DNA of 37,781 bases. Origin: Flavobacteriales bacterium UBA720 (GTDB lineage Bacteria; Bacteroidota; Bacteroidia; Flavobacteriales; Weeksellaceae). The notes beneath the pieces are model-generated. The model had not been told where the DNA came from and searched no databases. It saw only the letters and a list, made by a program, of their open reading frames with translations. A program made the position numbers and the translations under genes. Positions 8,015-16,105 of this stretch are shown here, in pieces (position 1 is the first letter of the stretch; every line of letters starts with the position of its first letter). Where the stretch lies: assembly GCA_002297505.1 (NCBI GenBank), contig DBLQ01000027.1:11061-48841 (forward strand), in the 5' to 3' direction.

Positions 8015-8763
8015 CGTATTGGTAGATTTTTGGATTTTAAATAATTTTTAAGTTCCGGAATTGCGATTTCTTCGAAGTGAAAAATACTTGCGGCCAAGGC
8101 TCCGGTGGCTTTGGTTTCTGTGAAAACGGCTTCAAAATGGTGCATCGTTCCAGCACCTCCGGAGGCAATCACCGGAATATTGACCAGCTCCGAAAGTTGT
8201 TTTGTGATTTCTATCGCAAATCCGGCTTTTGTTCCGTCCGTGTTCATCGAGGTTAATAAAATTTCACCGCCGCCTAGATTTTCAACTTCTTTTGCCCACG
8301 AAAACAATTCTTTTTCTGTCTCGATTTTGCCACCGTTGCTGAATACTTTGTGCTGATTTCCAATGAATTTGGTATCAATGGCCACAACCATACATTGAGA
8401 ACCAAATCGTTTGGCGACCTCTGAAATGAGTTTTGGGTTCGATAATGACGCAGAATTGATCGTGATTTTGTCGGCACCATTTTTCAGAAGTTCTTCTACA
8501 TTTTGCAAAGCGTTGATTCCACCGCCAACGGTGAACGGGATATTGATATTTTTCGAAATTTCTTTAACCAACGGAATCAGAGTTTTTCTTCGCTCGTCCG
8601 TGGCCGAAATATCGAGGAAAACCAATTCATCCGCGCCTTGGGCAGAATATTTGAATGCCATTTCCACAGGATTCCCGACTTCTTTGATATCCAGAAAATT
8701 GACACCTTTCACCGTCTGTCCGTTTTTGATGTCGAGGCAAGGAATGATTCTTTTTGCTAACAT
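8011..8763 (-). CDS. hisF: Imidazole glycerol phosphate synthase, cyclase subunit
   Basis: 250-residue (beta-alpha)8 barrel. Both catalytic aspartates are in place: Asp11 in RIIPCLDIKNG and Asp130 in MVVAIDTK. Phosphate-binding loops are FTVGGGI (77-83) and IASGGAG near residue 203. It joins with HisH to form IGP and AICAR from PRFAR and ammonia. It overlaps hisIE by 4 bp and hisA by 1 bp, which suggests coupled translation. Confidence 0.97.
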   Translation of the reverse strand: MLAKRIIPCLDIKNGQTVKGVNFLDIKEVGNPVEMAFKYSAQGADELVFLDISATDERRKTLIPLVKEISKNINIPFTVGGGINALQNVEELLKNGADKITINSASLSNPKLISEVAKRFGSQCMVVAIDTKFIGNQHKVFSNGGKIETEKELFSWAKEVENLGGGEILLTSMNTDGTKAGFAIEITKQLSELVNIPVIASGGAGTMHHFEAVFTETKATGALAASIFHFEEIAIPELKNYLKSKNLPIR

Positions 8764-9479
8764 TACAGGAATGGTTTTAAATCGTTAAAGGTGATTCTGT
8801 TTTCGTACAAAGCTTTGCCGATAATGGTGCCTTCACAGCCTAGTGATTTTAATTGAACTAAATCATTAGTAGAAGTAATTCCGCCGGAAGCAATCAGTTT
8901 GATGTCAGGATTTTGTGAAATTATTTTTCGATACAAGTTGAGAGAAGGACCTTCCAGCATTCCGTCTTTGTCAATGTCTGTAGAGATCACATACTGGATT
9001 CCGCCTTTCATTTTTTCTTTGATAAAATCATAAATATTCATTTCGCTTTCTTCCAGCCAACCGGAAACTGCGATTGTTTCACTTCTGGCATCTGCGCCCA
9101 AAATGATTTTTTCTGAACCATATTTTTCCAAAGTTTCTGAAAATAATTCCGGATTTTTCAAGGCAAGACTTCCCAAAGTAACTTGAGTTGCTCCAGATTC
9201 AAAAGCGATTTCGATGTCTTTTTCTGATTTCAAACCACCGCCGAAATCAATGATTAAATTGGTTTTGTTTGAGATCTGTTCTAGTATTTTGTGGTTAATA
9301 ATTTTGCTTGCTTTTGCACCGTCCAAATCTACAAGATGCAGAAATTGTATGCCTTGGTCTTCGAAGTTTTTGGCAACGTCCAAAACATTGGAATTATAAA
9401 TCGTTTTCTGATTGTAATCGCCTTTGGAAAGCCTTACGCACTCGCCGTTGATGATGTCTATTGCAGGGATAATTCTCAT
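8763..9479 (-). CDS. hisA: Phosphoribosyl-ProFAR isomerase
   Basis: 238 residues from the ATG at 9479, which gives the family N-terminus MRIIPAIDIINGECVRL. The frame stays open upstream to 9530 but those 17 residues fit no HisA protein. Catalytic Asp8 and Asp130 (LGADARSE) are present, and the phosphate loops FGGGLKS (79-85) and ASGGI match. It isomerises ProFAR to PRFAR. The stop overlaps the hisF start (TAATG). A 169-bp gap separates it from hisH. That gap holds A/T-rich sequence and a fragment resembling the common flavobacterial ACCACAAAGGCACAAAG-type repeat (near 9516-9534), with no gene. Confidence 0.97.
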   Translation of the reverse strand: MRIIPAIDIINGECVRLSKGDYNQKTIYNSNVLDVAKNFEDQGIQFLHLVDLDGAKASKIINHKILEQISNKTNLIIDFGGGLKSEKDIEIAFESGATQVTLGSLALKNPELFSETLEKYGSEKIILGADARSETIAVSGWLEESEMNIYDFIKEKMKGGIQYVISTDIDKDGMLEGPSLNLYRKIISQNPDIKLIASGGITSTNDLVQLKSLGCEGTIIGKALYENRITFNDLKPFL

Positions 9480-9648
9480 TTTAATTTTAATTTTTAATGA
9501 TAAAAAAGATTCTAACCACAGAAGGCACAAAAGATTTTTTACTCTTTTTAGATATTGAAAAGCTCAAAAAAGTTTTAGCTAAATTTTATTCTCTTTTGAA
9601 AAGCTAAATTTTCAATTTTCCCTCTTGTATTTTTTTTGGTTATAACAA

Positions 9649-10230
9649 TCATAGTTTCAAAAAATTTTCTAATATTTTGCTTCCTAGAATTCCACTTTTT
9701 TCGGGATGAAACTGAACGCCAAAAAAATTGTCCTTTTGCAACGCTGTACTATAACTTTCGGCGTAATCGGTGGTCGCGATTGTGTTTTTGTTTTTTGCAA
9801 CATAATAACTGTGAACAAGATATGTGTAAGTCTGTTCAGGAATTCCTCTGAACAAGTCCGACTTCAGATCATAAATCTGATTCCACCCAATCTGCGGCAC
9901 CAAAACCGAATCCGGGAAGCGTTTCACCGAAACATCAAAAATTCCCAGTGCCTGTGTGTCGCCTTCTTCCGAATCTCTGCACAGCAACTGCATCCCAAGA
10001 CATATTCCCAAAAGCGGTTGTTTCAATTTAGGAATCAGCACATCCAATCCTGTCTCTTTCAAAGAATTCATTGCGAAAGACGCTTCGCCCACGCCGGGAA
10101 ATATAACTTTGTCTGCTTTGGAAATCTCGTCCGGATCGTCAGTAAGCTTCGCCGAAAAATTTAGTTTTTCAATCGCAAACAAAAGGCTTTGCACGTTGCC
10201 GGCTTTGTAATCTATGATGACTGTTTTCAT
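9649..10230 (-). CDS. hisH: Imidazole glycerol phosphate synthase, glutaminase subunit
   Basis: 193 residues, class I glutamine amidotransferase. The triad is visible: Cys77 in LLGICLGMQLL, His175 and Glu177 in GVQFHPEKSG. The oxyanion strand FPGVGEA is at 44-50. It supplies ammonia to HisF. It is flanked by two unusually loose gaps in an otherwise tightly packed operon: 91 bp to hisB, which holds a heptad-type palindromic repeat, and 169 bp to hisA. Confidence 0.97.
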   Translation of the reverse strand: MKTVIIDYKAGNVQSLLFAIEKLNFSAKLTDDPDEISKADKVIFPGVGEASFAMNSLKETGLDVLIPKLKQPLLGICLGMQLLCRDSEEGDTQALGIFDVSVKRFPDSVLVPQIGWNQIYDLKSDLFRGIPEQTYTYLVHSYYVAKNKNTIATTDYAESYSTALQKDNFFGVQFHPEKSGILGSKILENFLKL

Positions 10231-10246
10231 TTTTTTAAATTTTTAT

Positions 10247-10315
10247 GATAGAAAATAGACCGATAGATATAGATGCAAGATTCAAAATCTATGATCTACA
10301 CGTCTATTATCTAAT
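10247..10315. repeat. Degenerate 7-nt-period inverted repeat inside the his operon
   Basis: The left arm (about 10247-10274) is built of GATAGAA / AATAGAC / CGATAGA / TATAGAT. The right arm (about 10288-10315) is built of TCTATGA / TCTACAC / GTCTATT / ATCTAAT. The arms are roughly complementary and each shows one 1-nt phase slip. It fills the hisB-hisH gap. It has the same architecture as five other sites in this window. Confidence 0.6.
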
Positions 10316-10321
10316 GTTCTC

Positions 10322-11455
10322 TCACAACATTCCTTTTGTGGACGGCAAAATCATTTTGTCCGAATCTCGTTTTACCGCTGATTTCAAACACTTTGCAAAG
10401 GCTTTGAAAATGGATTCAATTTTGTGGTGCTCGTTCTCTCCTTCGGCTTTGATGTTCAGGTTCGCTTTCGCTGAGTCTGAAAATGATTTAAAGAAGTGAA
10501 AGAACATTTCCGTCGGCATTTTACCAATCATTTCACGTTTGAAATCCGCATTCCAAACGATCCAGTTTCTGCCGCCAAAATCTAATGCAACCTGGGCCAG
10601 ACAATCGTCCATAGGCAACACAAAAGCATAGCGCTCGATTCCTAATTTGTTTCCTAAAGCCTGGTAGAACGCTTCTCCGAGGGCAATTCCTGTGTCTTCA
10701 ATCGTATGGTGTTCATCGACTTCCAGATCGCCATCAACCTGGATTTCCAAATCCATTTGGCCGTGTTTAGCAATCTGATCTAGCATATGATTGAAGAACG
10801 GAATTCCGGTTTTGATGTCGGATTTCCCGGTTCCGTCCAGGTTGAGCTTGATTCTGATTTTGGTCTCGTTGGTATTTCTGATGATTTCGGAAGTTCTGTT
10901 TTCCAGTTTCAGAAATTTGTAAATGTCTTTCCAGGAAATCGTTTTCAGAGCAATTACATTATCTAGGTCATCGTTTTCTAAAATCTCATCAGCTCCCAGA
11001 TTTTCATCATTATTAATAAAAATGGCTTTGGAACCTAAATTCTCTGCCAATTTCACATCCGTCATTCTATCCCCAATCACAAACGAATTTTTTAGGTCAT
11101 AAATTGAAGTGTCAAAATATTTGGTCAAAAGTCCAGTGTTCGGTTTTCTGGTGGGCGCATTGTCTCTGGCAAACGTCTTATCAATGTAGACATCTTCAAA
11201 TTTAATATCCTGACTTTCAAAAGTTTCGATGATGAAATTCTGAATTTTCCAAAAATTTTCTTCAGGATGAGATTCTGTTCCCAAACCGTCCTGATTGGTT
11301 ACCATCACCAATTCGTAATCCAATTCTTTGGCGATTCTGGAAAGATAAGTTAAGACGTGTGGATAGAATTTCAGCTTTTGAAAAGAATCCACCTGATAAT
11401 CTTCTGGCTCCAGAACCAAAGTTCCGTCGCGGTCTATGAAGAGTAGTTTTCTCAT
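10322..11455 (-). CDS. hisB: Bifunctional histidinol-phosphatase / imidazoleglycerol-phosphate dehydratase
   Basis: 377 residues. The N-terminal HAD phosphatase (1 to about 165) has the nucleophile/acid pair Asp8 and Asp10 (FIDRDGTLV), RKP (103-105) and GDRMTDVKLAENLG (129-141). The C-terminal IGP dehydratase (about 188-377) has the metal-binding histidines HMLDQIAKHG (223-232), DEHHTIEDTG (247-256) and NEHHKIES. It catalyses steps 6 and 8. In the E. coli enzyme a Cys-x-His...Cys-x-Cys zinc loop precedes RKP; here the aligned stretch IDKTFARDNAPT has none of these ligands. It overlaps hisC by 4 bp. Confidence 0.97.
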   Translation of the reverse strand: MRKLLFIDRDGTLVLEPEDYQVDSFQKLKFYPHVLTYLSRIAKELDYELVMVTNQDGLGTESHPEENFWKIQNFIIETFESQDIKFEDVYIDKTFARDNAPTRKPNTGLLTKYFDTSIYDLKNSFVIGDRMTDVKLAENLGSKAIFINNDENLGADEILENDDLDNVIALKTISWKDIYKFLKLENRTSEIIRNTNETKIRIKLNLDGTGKSDIKTGIPFFNHMLDQIAKHGQMDLEIQVDGDLEVDEHHTIEDTGIALGEAFYQALGNKLGIERYAFVLPMDDCLAQVALDFGGRNWIVWNADFKREMIGKMPTEMFFHFFKSFSDSAKANLNIKAEGENEHHKIESIFKAFAKCLKSAVKRDSDKMILPSTKGML

Positions 11456-12492
11456 ATTTTTTTTTCGATTTTTTGGAGTTCGTTAATTAATTTTAAATTC
11501 TCCTCTGGAGCACCAACTGTGATTCTTAAACAGTTTTTGATGACCGAATTTCGGTTTCTGACAATGACATTTTCATTCACCAATTGTTGATAAATCAAAT
11601 CTGCATTGTCAACTTCCATCAAAATAAAATTGGCGTCCGAAGGAAATATTCGCTTGACCAAACACTGTTGTTCCAAGCTCTGAATTAGCATTATTTTCTC
11701 ATTCAAAATCAGGTTGATATTGTTGTGAACTCTCTTAATATTGTCATCGGTCAAAGCATCGAGAATCGCATTTTGATTAAGCTGACTGATATTGTATGGC
11801 GGTTTCGTTTTATTATAAAATTGAACGATTTCCCTGGAAGCATAAGCCAATCCAACCCGAACTGACGCCAATCCCCAAGCTTTACTGAACGTTTGGCTGA
11901 CGATAAGATTCGGATAGTTTTTGATTTGATTTCTGAAGCTTTCCTCGGGACTGAAATCGATGTAAGCTTCATCCACAAAGACAATTCCATTGAAGTTGTC
12001 GAGAATATTTTTTATATTTTTAATCGAATTTCCTGTCGGATTGTTGGGTGAACAAATGAAAATGATTTTTAGACTTTCGTCTTTAAGATATGGTTTTAAG
12101 GTTTCTAAATCAATTTGAAAATCGTCATTCAACTCCAGATTGATAAGTTCTACATTATTGATGTTCGCCGAAACTTCATACATTCCGTAAGTTGGCGAGA
12201 ATGTCAGAACCTTGTCTTTTTCAGGCTCGCAAAAGATCCTGAACGCCAAATCAATCACTTCATCGCTTCCGTTTCCGAGGAACATATTTTCGGTTGGAAT
12301 CTCATTCAGTTCACTCAATTTTTCCTTGATTTTTCTTTGATATGGATCCGGATAACGGTTCAGCTCTCCGAACGGATTTTCGTTGGCATCCAGAAAAATT
12401 CCGTTCTCACCCTCGAATTCGTCTCTTGCAGAAGAATAAGGTTTGAGATTCAGAATATTTTTTCTGAACAATTTCTGAATATCAATTTTCAT
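11452..12492 (-). CDS. hisC: Histidinol-phosphate aminotransferase
   Basis: 346 residues, a fold-type I PLP aminotransferase. LDANENPFG is at 34-42, FICSPNNPTGN at 145-155, VDEAYIDF at 173-180 and the catalytic Lys204 in QTFSKAWGLASVRVG. It converts imidazole-acetol phosphate to histidinol phosphate using glutamate. It overlaps hisD by 11 bp and hisB by 4 bp. Confidence 0.97.
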   Translation of the reverse strand: MKIDIQKLFRKNILNLKPYSSARDEFEGENGIFLDANENPFGELNRYPDPYQRKIKEKLSELNEIPTENMFLGNGSDEVIDLAFRIFCEPEKDKVLTFSPTYGMYEVSANINNVELINLELNDDFQIDLETLKPYLKDESLKIIFICSPNNPTGNSIKNIKNILDNFNGIVFVDEAYIDFSPEESFRNQIKNYPNLIVSQTFSKAWGLASVRVGLAYASREIVQFYNKTKPPYNISQLNQNAILDALTDDNIKRVHNNINLILNEKIMLIQSLEQQCLVKRIFPSDANFILMEVDNADLIYQQLVNENVIVRNRNSVIKNCLRITVGAPEENLKLINELQKIEKKI

Positions 12493-13774
12493 TTTCCAAA
12501 TATTTTAATCTGACAGAAACTGCATTTTTATGAGCGATTAATTCCTCGGCTTCCGCCATTAATTCGATGGTTTTTCCGATGTTTTTGATTCCTTTTTTTT
12601 TGATGTTCTGAAATGTGATTTTCTTCACAAAACTGTCCAGAGAAACGCCACTGTAATTTTTGGCAAATCCATTCGTGGGCAACGTGTGATTGGTTCCCGA
12701 AGCGTAATCGCCGGCACTTTCCGGACTGTAATTTCCAAGAAACACTGAGCCGGCATTGGTGATTTTAGCAGTAAAATTTTCTGCGTTTTCAATGGCTAAA
12801 ATCAAATGTTCCGGTGCATAAATATTAGAAAAATCAATGGCTTCATTAATGGAATTCAACAAAATAGATTTGCTGTTTTGCAATGCGATTTTAGCGATTT
12901 CTTTACGCGGTAATTCTTTGAGTTGATTCTGGATTTCGATATTAATTTCAGTAATAACTGTTTCAGAATCACTCAACAAAATCACCTGAGAATCCGTGCC
13001 GTGTTCGGCCTGTGACAATAAATCTGAGGCAACAAATGCTGGAATCGAACTTTCATCAGCAATCACCAAAACTTCGCTTGGACCGGCGGGAATATCAATT
13101 GCAACGCCATAATTCTGAGCCAATTGTTTGGAAGCCGTCACAAATTGATTTCCCGGACCAAAGATCTTATCCGCTTTCGGAATCGTTGATGTTCCAAAAG
13201 TTAGGCCTGCAATCGCCTGACTTCCACCGACTTTAAAAATATTTTTAATTCCAACTAAATCGGCTGTAAAGAGAATTGCTGGATTGATTTTTCCATTTTT
13301 ATCAGGAGGCGAACAAAGAACAATATTTTTACAACCAGCGATATTGGCAGGAATACCCAACATCAAAACCGTTGAAAACAATGGTGCCGTTCCGCCCGGA
13401 ATGTAGATTCCGATATTTTCAATGGCTCTGCTTTCGCGCCAGCAAAAAACGCCTTCCGTGGTTTCGATGATTTTTTTTTCTTCTTGTTGAGAACTGTGAA
13501 ATTTCCGGATATTTTCGGACGCCAATTTAATCGCCCATTTTAATTCATCAGAAACCGAATTTTTAGCTTCCTCGATTTCAATGTCAGAAACTTTGAAATC
13601 ATCTAAAACGACGCCGTCAAATTGTTGTGTGTAGAACTTTATAGCTTTATCTCCGTTTTTTTCAACTTCCGAGAATACTTGTTTAATTTGATTTTCAAGG
13701 TTTTCCTGATTTTGCAAAGGTCGTTCACAAAGCGATTTCCATTCCTTGATATCTGGATATTTGTACTTTTTCAT
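12482..13774 (-). CDS. hisD: Histidinol dehydrogenase
   Basis: 430 residues, normal length. IPGGTAPLFSTVLML (125-139), FGPGNQFVTASK (205-216) and the zinc ligands Gln255/His258 (SQAEHGTDSQ), Asp356 (SAGDYASGTNH) and His415 are present. The catalytic pair is Glu322/His323 (APEHL). It carries out the last two oxidations from histidinol to histidine with NAD. It overlaps hisG by 4 bp. Confidence 0.98.
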   Translation of the reverse strand: MKKYKYPDIKEWKSLCERPLQNQENLENQIKQVFSEVEKNGDKAIKFYTQQFDGVVLDDFKVSDIEIEEAKNSVSDELKWAIKLASENIRKFHSSQQEEKKIIETTEGVFCWRESRAIENIGIYIPGGTAPLFSTVLMLGIPANIAGCKNIVLCSPPDKNGKINPAILFTADLVGIKNIFKVGGSQAIAGLTFGTSTIPKADKIFGPGNQFVTASKQLAQNYGVAIDIPAGPSEVLVIADESSIPAFVASDLLSQAEHGTDSQVILLSDSETVITEINIEIQNQLKELPRKEIAKIALQNSKSILLNSINEAIDFSNIYAPEHLILAIENAENFTAKITNAGSVFLGNYSPESAGDYASGTNHTLPTNGFAKNYSGVSLDSFVKKITFQNIKKKGIKNIGKTIELMAEAEELIAHKNAVSVRLKYLENEN

Positions 13775-14628
13775 ACGATCATTTTTTCAATTTCTAAAAC
13801 CAAAATTCCCTGTGCGCCTTCGTTTTTCAACTTTTCAATCACGTCCCAAAACTGATCTTCTTTGATGACTGAGTGGATCGATGACCAGCCACTTTCGGCC
13901 AGTGGAAGCACCGTTGGCGATTTCATTCCGGGAAGCAGATTAATTATTTTTTCGAGATTTTGATTGGGCGCGTTGAGAAGAATGTATTTGCTTTCGGACG
14001 CTGCTTTCACGGCGTTTATTCGGAACAATAGTTTTTTGAGAATATCTTTTTTATCGTCTGATAAATCAGAATTGGATACCAAAACCGCTTCACTTTCTAA
14101 AACCGTTTCCACTTCCTTCAGGCCGTTGGTGAGTAGAGTAGAACCTGTGCTGATGATGTCAAAAATGCCGTCGGAAAGTCCGATTCCGGGTGCGATTTCC
14201 ACACTGCCGCCGATTTTTTCGATCTGCGCATTGATGTTATTTTTTTGAAAATAATTGGAGAGGATTTCAGGATAAGAAGTTGCAAATTTTTTATTATTGA
14301 AATATTGTATTCCCGAGTAATTTTCTTCTTTAGGAATCGCCAGAGACAATCGGCATTGTGCAAATCCTAATTTCTGAATGATCTCGATTTCTTTTTTCTG
14401 CTCCAGAACTTCATTCAGGCCAAGAATGCCGATGTCTGCAACGCCTTGCTCCACATATTGCGGAATATCATCGTCGCGGAGAAAAAGGATTTCAATAGGG
14501 AAGTTGGAAGAAACGGCTTTTAGTTTTCTGGTGCCGTTGGAGATTTTGATGCCACATTCTTCCAGCAGTTTCAGAGACTTTTCGCTCAGTCGTCCGCTTT
14601 TTTGTAAGGCTAATTTCAGTTTACTCAT
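13771..14628 (-). CDS. hisG: ATP phosphoribosyltransferase, long form
   Basis: 285 residues, so this is the long (HisZ-independent) HisG with a C-terminal ACT-like regulatory domain (about 210-285). The N-terminus LKLALQKSGRLSEKSLKLLEECG and the PRPP-binding loop DIISTGSTLLTNGL near residue 160 are typical. It commits PRPP and ATP to histidine synthesis and is expected to be feedback-inhibited by histidine. It is the first enzyme gene of the operon and is preceded by the leader and attenuator at 14675-14793. Confidence 0.97.
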   Translation of the reverse strand: MSKLKLALQKSGRLSEKSLKLLEECGIKISNGTRKLKAVSSNFPIEILFLRDDDIPQYVEQGVADIGILGLNEVLEQKKEIEIIQKLGFAQCRLSLAIPKEENYSGIQYFNNKKFATSYPEILSNYFQKNNINAQIEKIGGSVEIAPGIGLSDGIFDIISTGSTLLTNGLKEVETVLESEAVLVSNSDLSDDKKDILKKLLFRINAVKAASESKYILLNAPNQNLEKIINLLPGMKSPTVLPLAESGWSSIHSVIKEDQFWDVIEKLKNEGAQGILVLEIEKMIV

Positions 14629-14674
14629 TTTTTGATTTTGACATAAGTCCGAGTAAACGACAGGAGAATTTTGG

Positions 14675-14709
14675 GAATAAAAAAAACCGGCTGATTACTC
14701 AGACGGTTT
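14675..14709 (-). terminator. his operon attenuator (intrinsic terminator)
   Basis: On the minus strand AAACCGtCTGA and TCAGcCGGTTT (14709-14699 and 14694-14684) form an 11-position stem with one mismatch around loop GTAA, followed by a run of eight U. It lies between hisL and hisG, 47 bp before hisG. Its 5' arm CCGTCTG (14706-14700) is also perfectly complementary to CAGACGG inside the end of hisL (14751-14745), giving a mutually exclusive antiterminator. Confidence 0.88.
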
Positions 14710-14736
14710 GTATTATTTAGAAGTTATGACATATCA

Positions 14737-14793
14737 CTACCTTCCCGTCTGTGCGAGGAAATGGTGATGATGATGCATAAATGGTGTAGTCAT
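14737..14793 (-). CDS. hisL: Histidine operon leader peptide (18 aa, five consecutive His)
   Basis: The minus-strand ORF MTTPFMHHHHHFLAQTGR ends in TAG at 14737. The five adjacent His codons lie at 14775-14761. It follows a perfect -7 promoter box by 18 bp and precedes the intrinsic terminator. If charged tRNA-His is scarce, the ribosome stalls on the His run and leaves CAGACGG (14751-14745) free to pair with the terminator arm. If it reaches the stop codon it covers CAGACGG and the terminator forms. This is inference from layout plus the established his/trp attenuation model. Internal ATG at 14778 is an alternative start that would not change the logic. Confidence 0.85.
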   Translation of the reverse strand: MTTPFMHHHHHFLAQTGR

Positions 14794-14811
14794 TTTGATA
14801 TTTTGATGAAG

Positions 14812-14819
14812 CAAATGTA
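14812..14819 (-). promoter_or_regulatory. -7 promoter box of the his operon leader
   Basis: On the minus strand TACATTTG matches TAnnTTTG perfectly. The -33 region about 20 bp upstream is T-rich but has no clear TTG. A start site near 14805 would give a short untranslated leader before hisL. Confidence 0.6.
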
Positions 14820-14861
14820 TAGAACTTATTTTAATTAAATCTAATTTTTTGAAATATTTAA

Positions 14862-15668
14862 CTAAATGAAATTTTCTGCCCATTGCCGGACCATTTCAGA
14901 AAACCGTTGATTGCCAAAGGTTTTGTTCCTGATTTTGGAAACTGAATGCACGCCTTTTTCATCCGAAATCCTTAAAATTTCTTCCGCTTTCTGAGATTCG
15001 AAGGCTATGATTTCTGCTTCTTCTATTTCAGCCAGTTTATTTTTATGAATAAACGTCACGAAGTTTTCCATCAAAGGCGAAATGTACGCACCTTCCGTCT
15101 GCTTCGGAATTTTGATTACATTGTCTTGAAGAAACAAAAGATTTCCGAAAATACTTCGGGCGATTTTTTTGTTCGGGTTCAGAAGAATCACATCATCCAG
15201 ATCATTTTCTTTTGCGTAGATTTCGGCGTAAATATTCTCAGCAGAATGAACCCTGACATTGCTCAACAAATTAGCATTCACATTGATTTCCTTGATTAGA
15301 TCCAATTCGATATTCCCTTTGATATTTAGGATATCTCCAGACTCTTCAATCTCGAAAAAGTAAGCCGTCTCAGATTTGGCCAAAGGTTTTTCGTCCTGGA
15401 TTCTGTAAGTCATCAGCTGGATGATCCCGTTCCGAATGCCTTTGTCCAGAACTTCTGTCTGAAAAAGTTCCTGGAAAAATTCTAAAGTGTAGGTTAGTGG
15501 AATGTTCAGTCTCATTTTCCGCATCGAAGCCATCAGGTAGAAGTAAGATTCCTCTGCCATTATTAATTGTCCGTTGCGGACGAAAAATGAAACCCAAACC
15601 GCATCTCCAAAAAGAAAAGAACGGTTCAGCAGTTGTAAATTGTCTGGTGTGTAAACTATCTTCTGCAT
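14862..15668 (-). CDS. Aminotransferase class IV-fold protein, probably not a canonical PLP enzyme
   Basis: 268 residues from MQKIVYTPDN; the frame is open to 15713 but that extension reads unlike protein. The N-terminal RSFLFGDAVWVSFFVRNGQLI and the block ENIYAEIYAKENDLDDVILLNPNKKIARSIFGNLLFL align by pattern with PabC/IlvE/D-amino-acid aminotransferases. Two key residues appear absent. The PLP lysine (IKHLN in E. coli PabC) falls in SNVRVHSAEN, which has no lysine. The Glu that contacts the PLP ring nitrogen (GWVTE) falls on Arg in KKIARS. The role is therefore uncertain: divergent lyase, PLP-independent function or scaffold. It is 50 bp downstream of the START-like gene on the same strand. 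Confidence 0.75.
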   Translation of the reverse strand: MQKIVYTPDNLQLLNRSFLFGDAVWVSFFVRNGQLIMAEESYFYLMASMRKMRLNIPLTYTLEFFQELFQTEVLDKGIRNGIIQLMTYRIQDEKPLAKSETAYFFEIEESGDILNIKGNIELDLIKEINVNANLLSNVRVHSAENIYAEIYAKENDLDDVILLNPNKKIARSIFGNLLFLQDNVIKIPKQTEGAYISPLMENFVTFIHKNKLAEIEEAEIIAFESQKAEEILRISDEKGVHSVSKIRNKTFGNQRFSEMVRQWAENFI

Positions 15669-15718
15669 GGTAGTATCTAAAAAAATAATGAACGATAAAA
15701 ATCGTTCATCCATTCACT

Positions 15719-16105
15719 TTAAGCGGCGCCTAATTTTATCTGTAGATTCTCTATCAGGTTTTCCCAGTAGAGTCTGTTTTCTTCTTCATCACCATCTTCG
15801 CAAAAATCGGTGATATTAAGTGACAAATCGTCGGTGATCTCATCGATCACAATGGAAAGCTCGAAGAAATATTTTGTGCCTTCATCTTCTTCCCAGCGGA
15901 AACGGACAAAACTTTCCGGCTTGTAGCGGATCAGCGTCGCCTTCTCTGCAGGACCACCGCCCCAGCTGAAAAAGAAATCGTCACCACGCTCTATAACGTC
16001 GTCTGCAAACCATTCTGATAATCCTTCTGCACTTGCAAGGTACTCATACAATATCTCTGAAAGACAATGCATATTGTACTCATATTGCACTTTCGTTTTC
16101 GCCAT
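15719..16105 (-). CDS. START-like domain protein (AHSA1/SRPBCC superfamily)
   Basis: 128 residues. KTKVQYEYNMHCLSEILYEY, then GLSEWFADDV and RFRWEEDEGTKYFFEL, is the pattern of the small START-like family common in Bacteroidetes, related to the AHSA1/SRPBCC fold. It is expected to be a cytoplasmic helix-grip protein with a hydrophobic pocket; the ligand is unknown. The C-terminus is acidic (CEDGDEEENR). It is probably cotranscribed with the aminotransferase-IV-like gene. Confidence 0.82.
   Translation of the reverse strand: MAKTKVQYEYNMHCLSEILYEYLASAEGLSEWFADDVIERGDDFFFSWGGGPAEKATLIRYKPESFVRFRWEEDEGTKYFFELSIVIDEITDDLSLNITDFCEDGDEEENRLYWENLIENLQIKLGAA

Noticed and set aside
9480..9530. Extended N-terminus for hisA
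   Set aside because: HisA proteins begin at MRIIPAIDI; the extra 17 residues lie in low-complexity A/T sequence.
9516..9534. Repeat fragment in the hisH-hisA gap
   Set aside because: It resembles a common flavobacterial intergenic repeat but is too short and without a second good copy in the window to annotate on its own.
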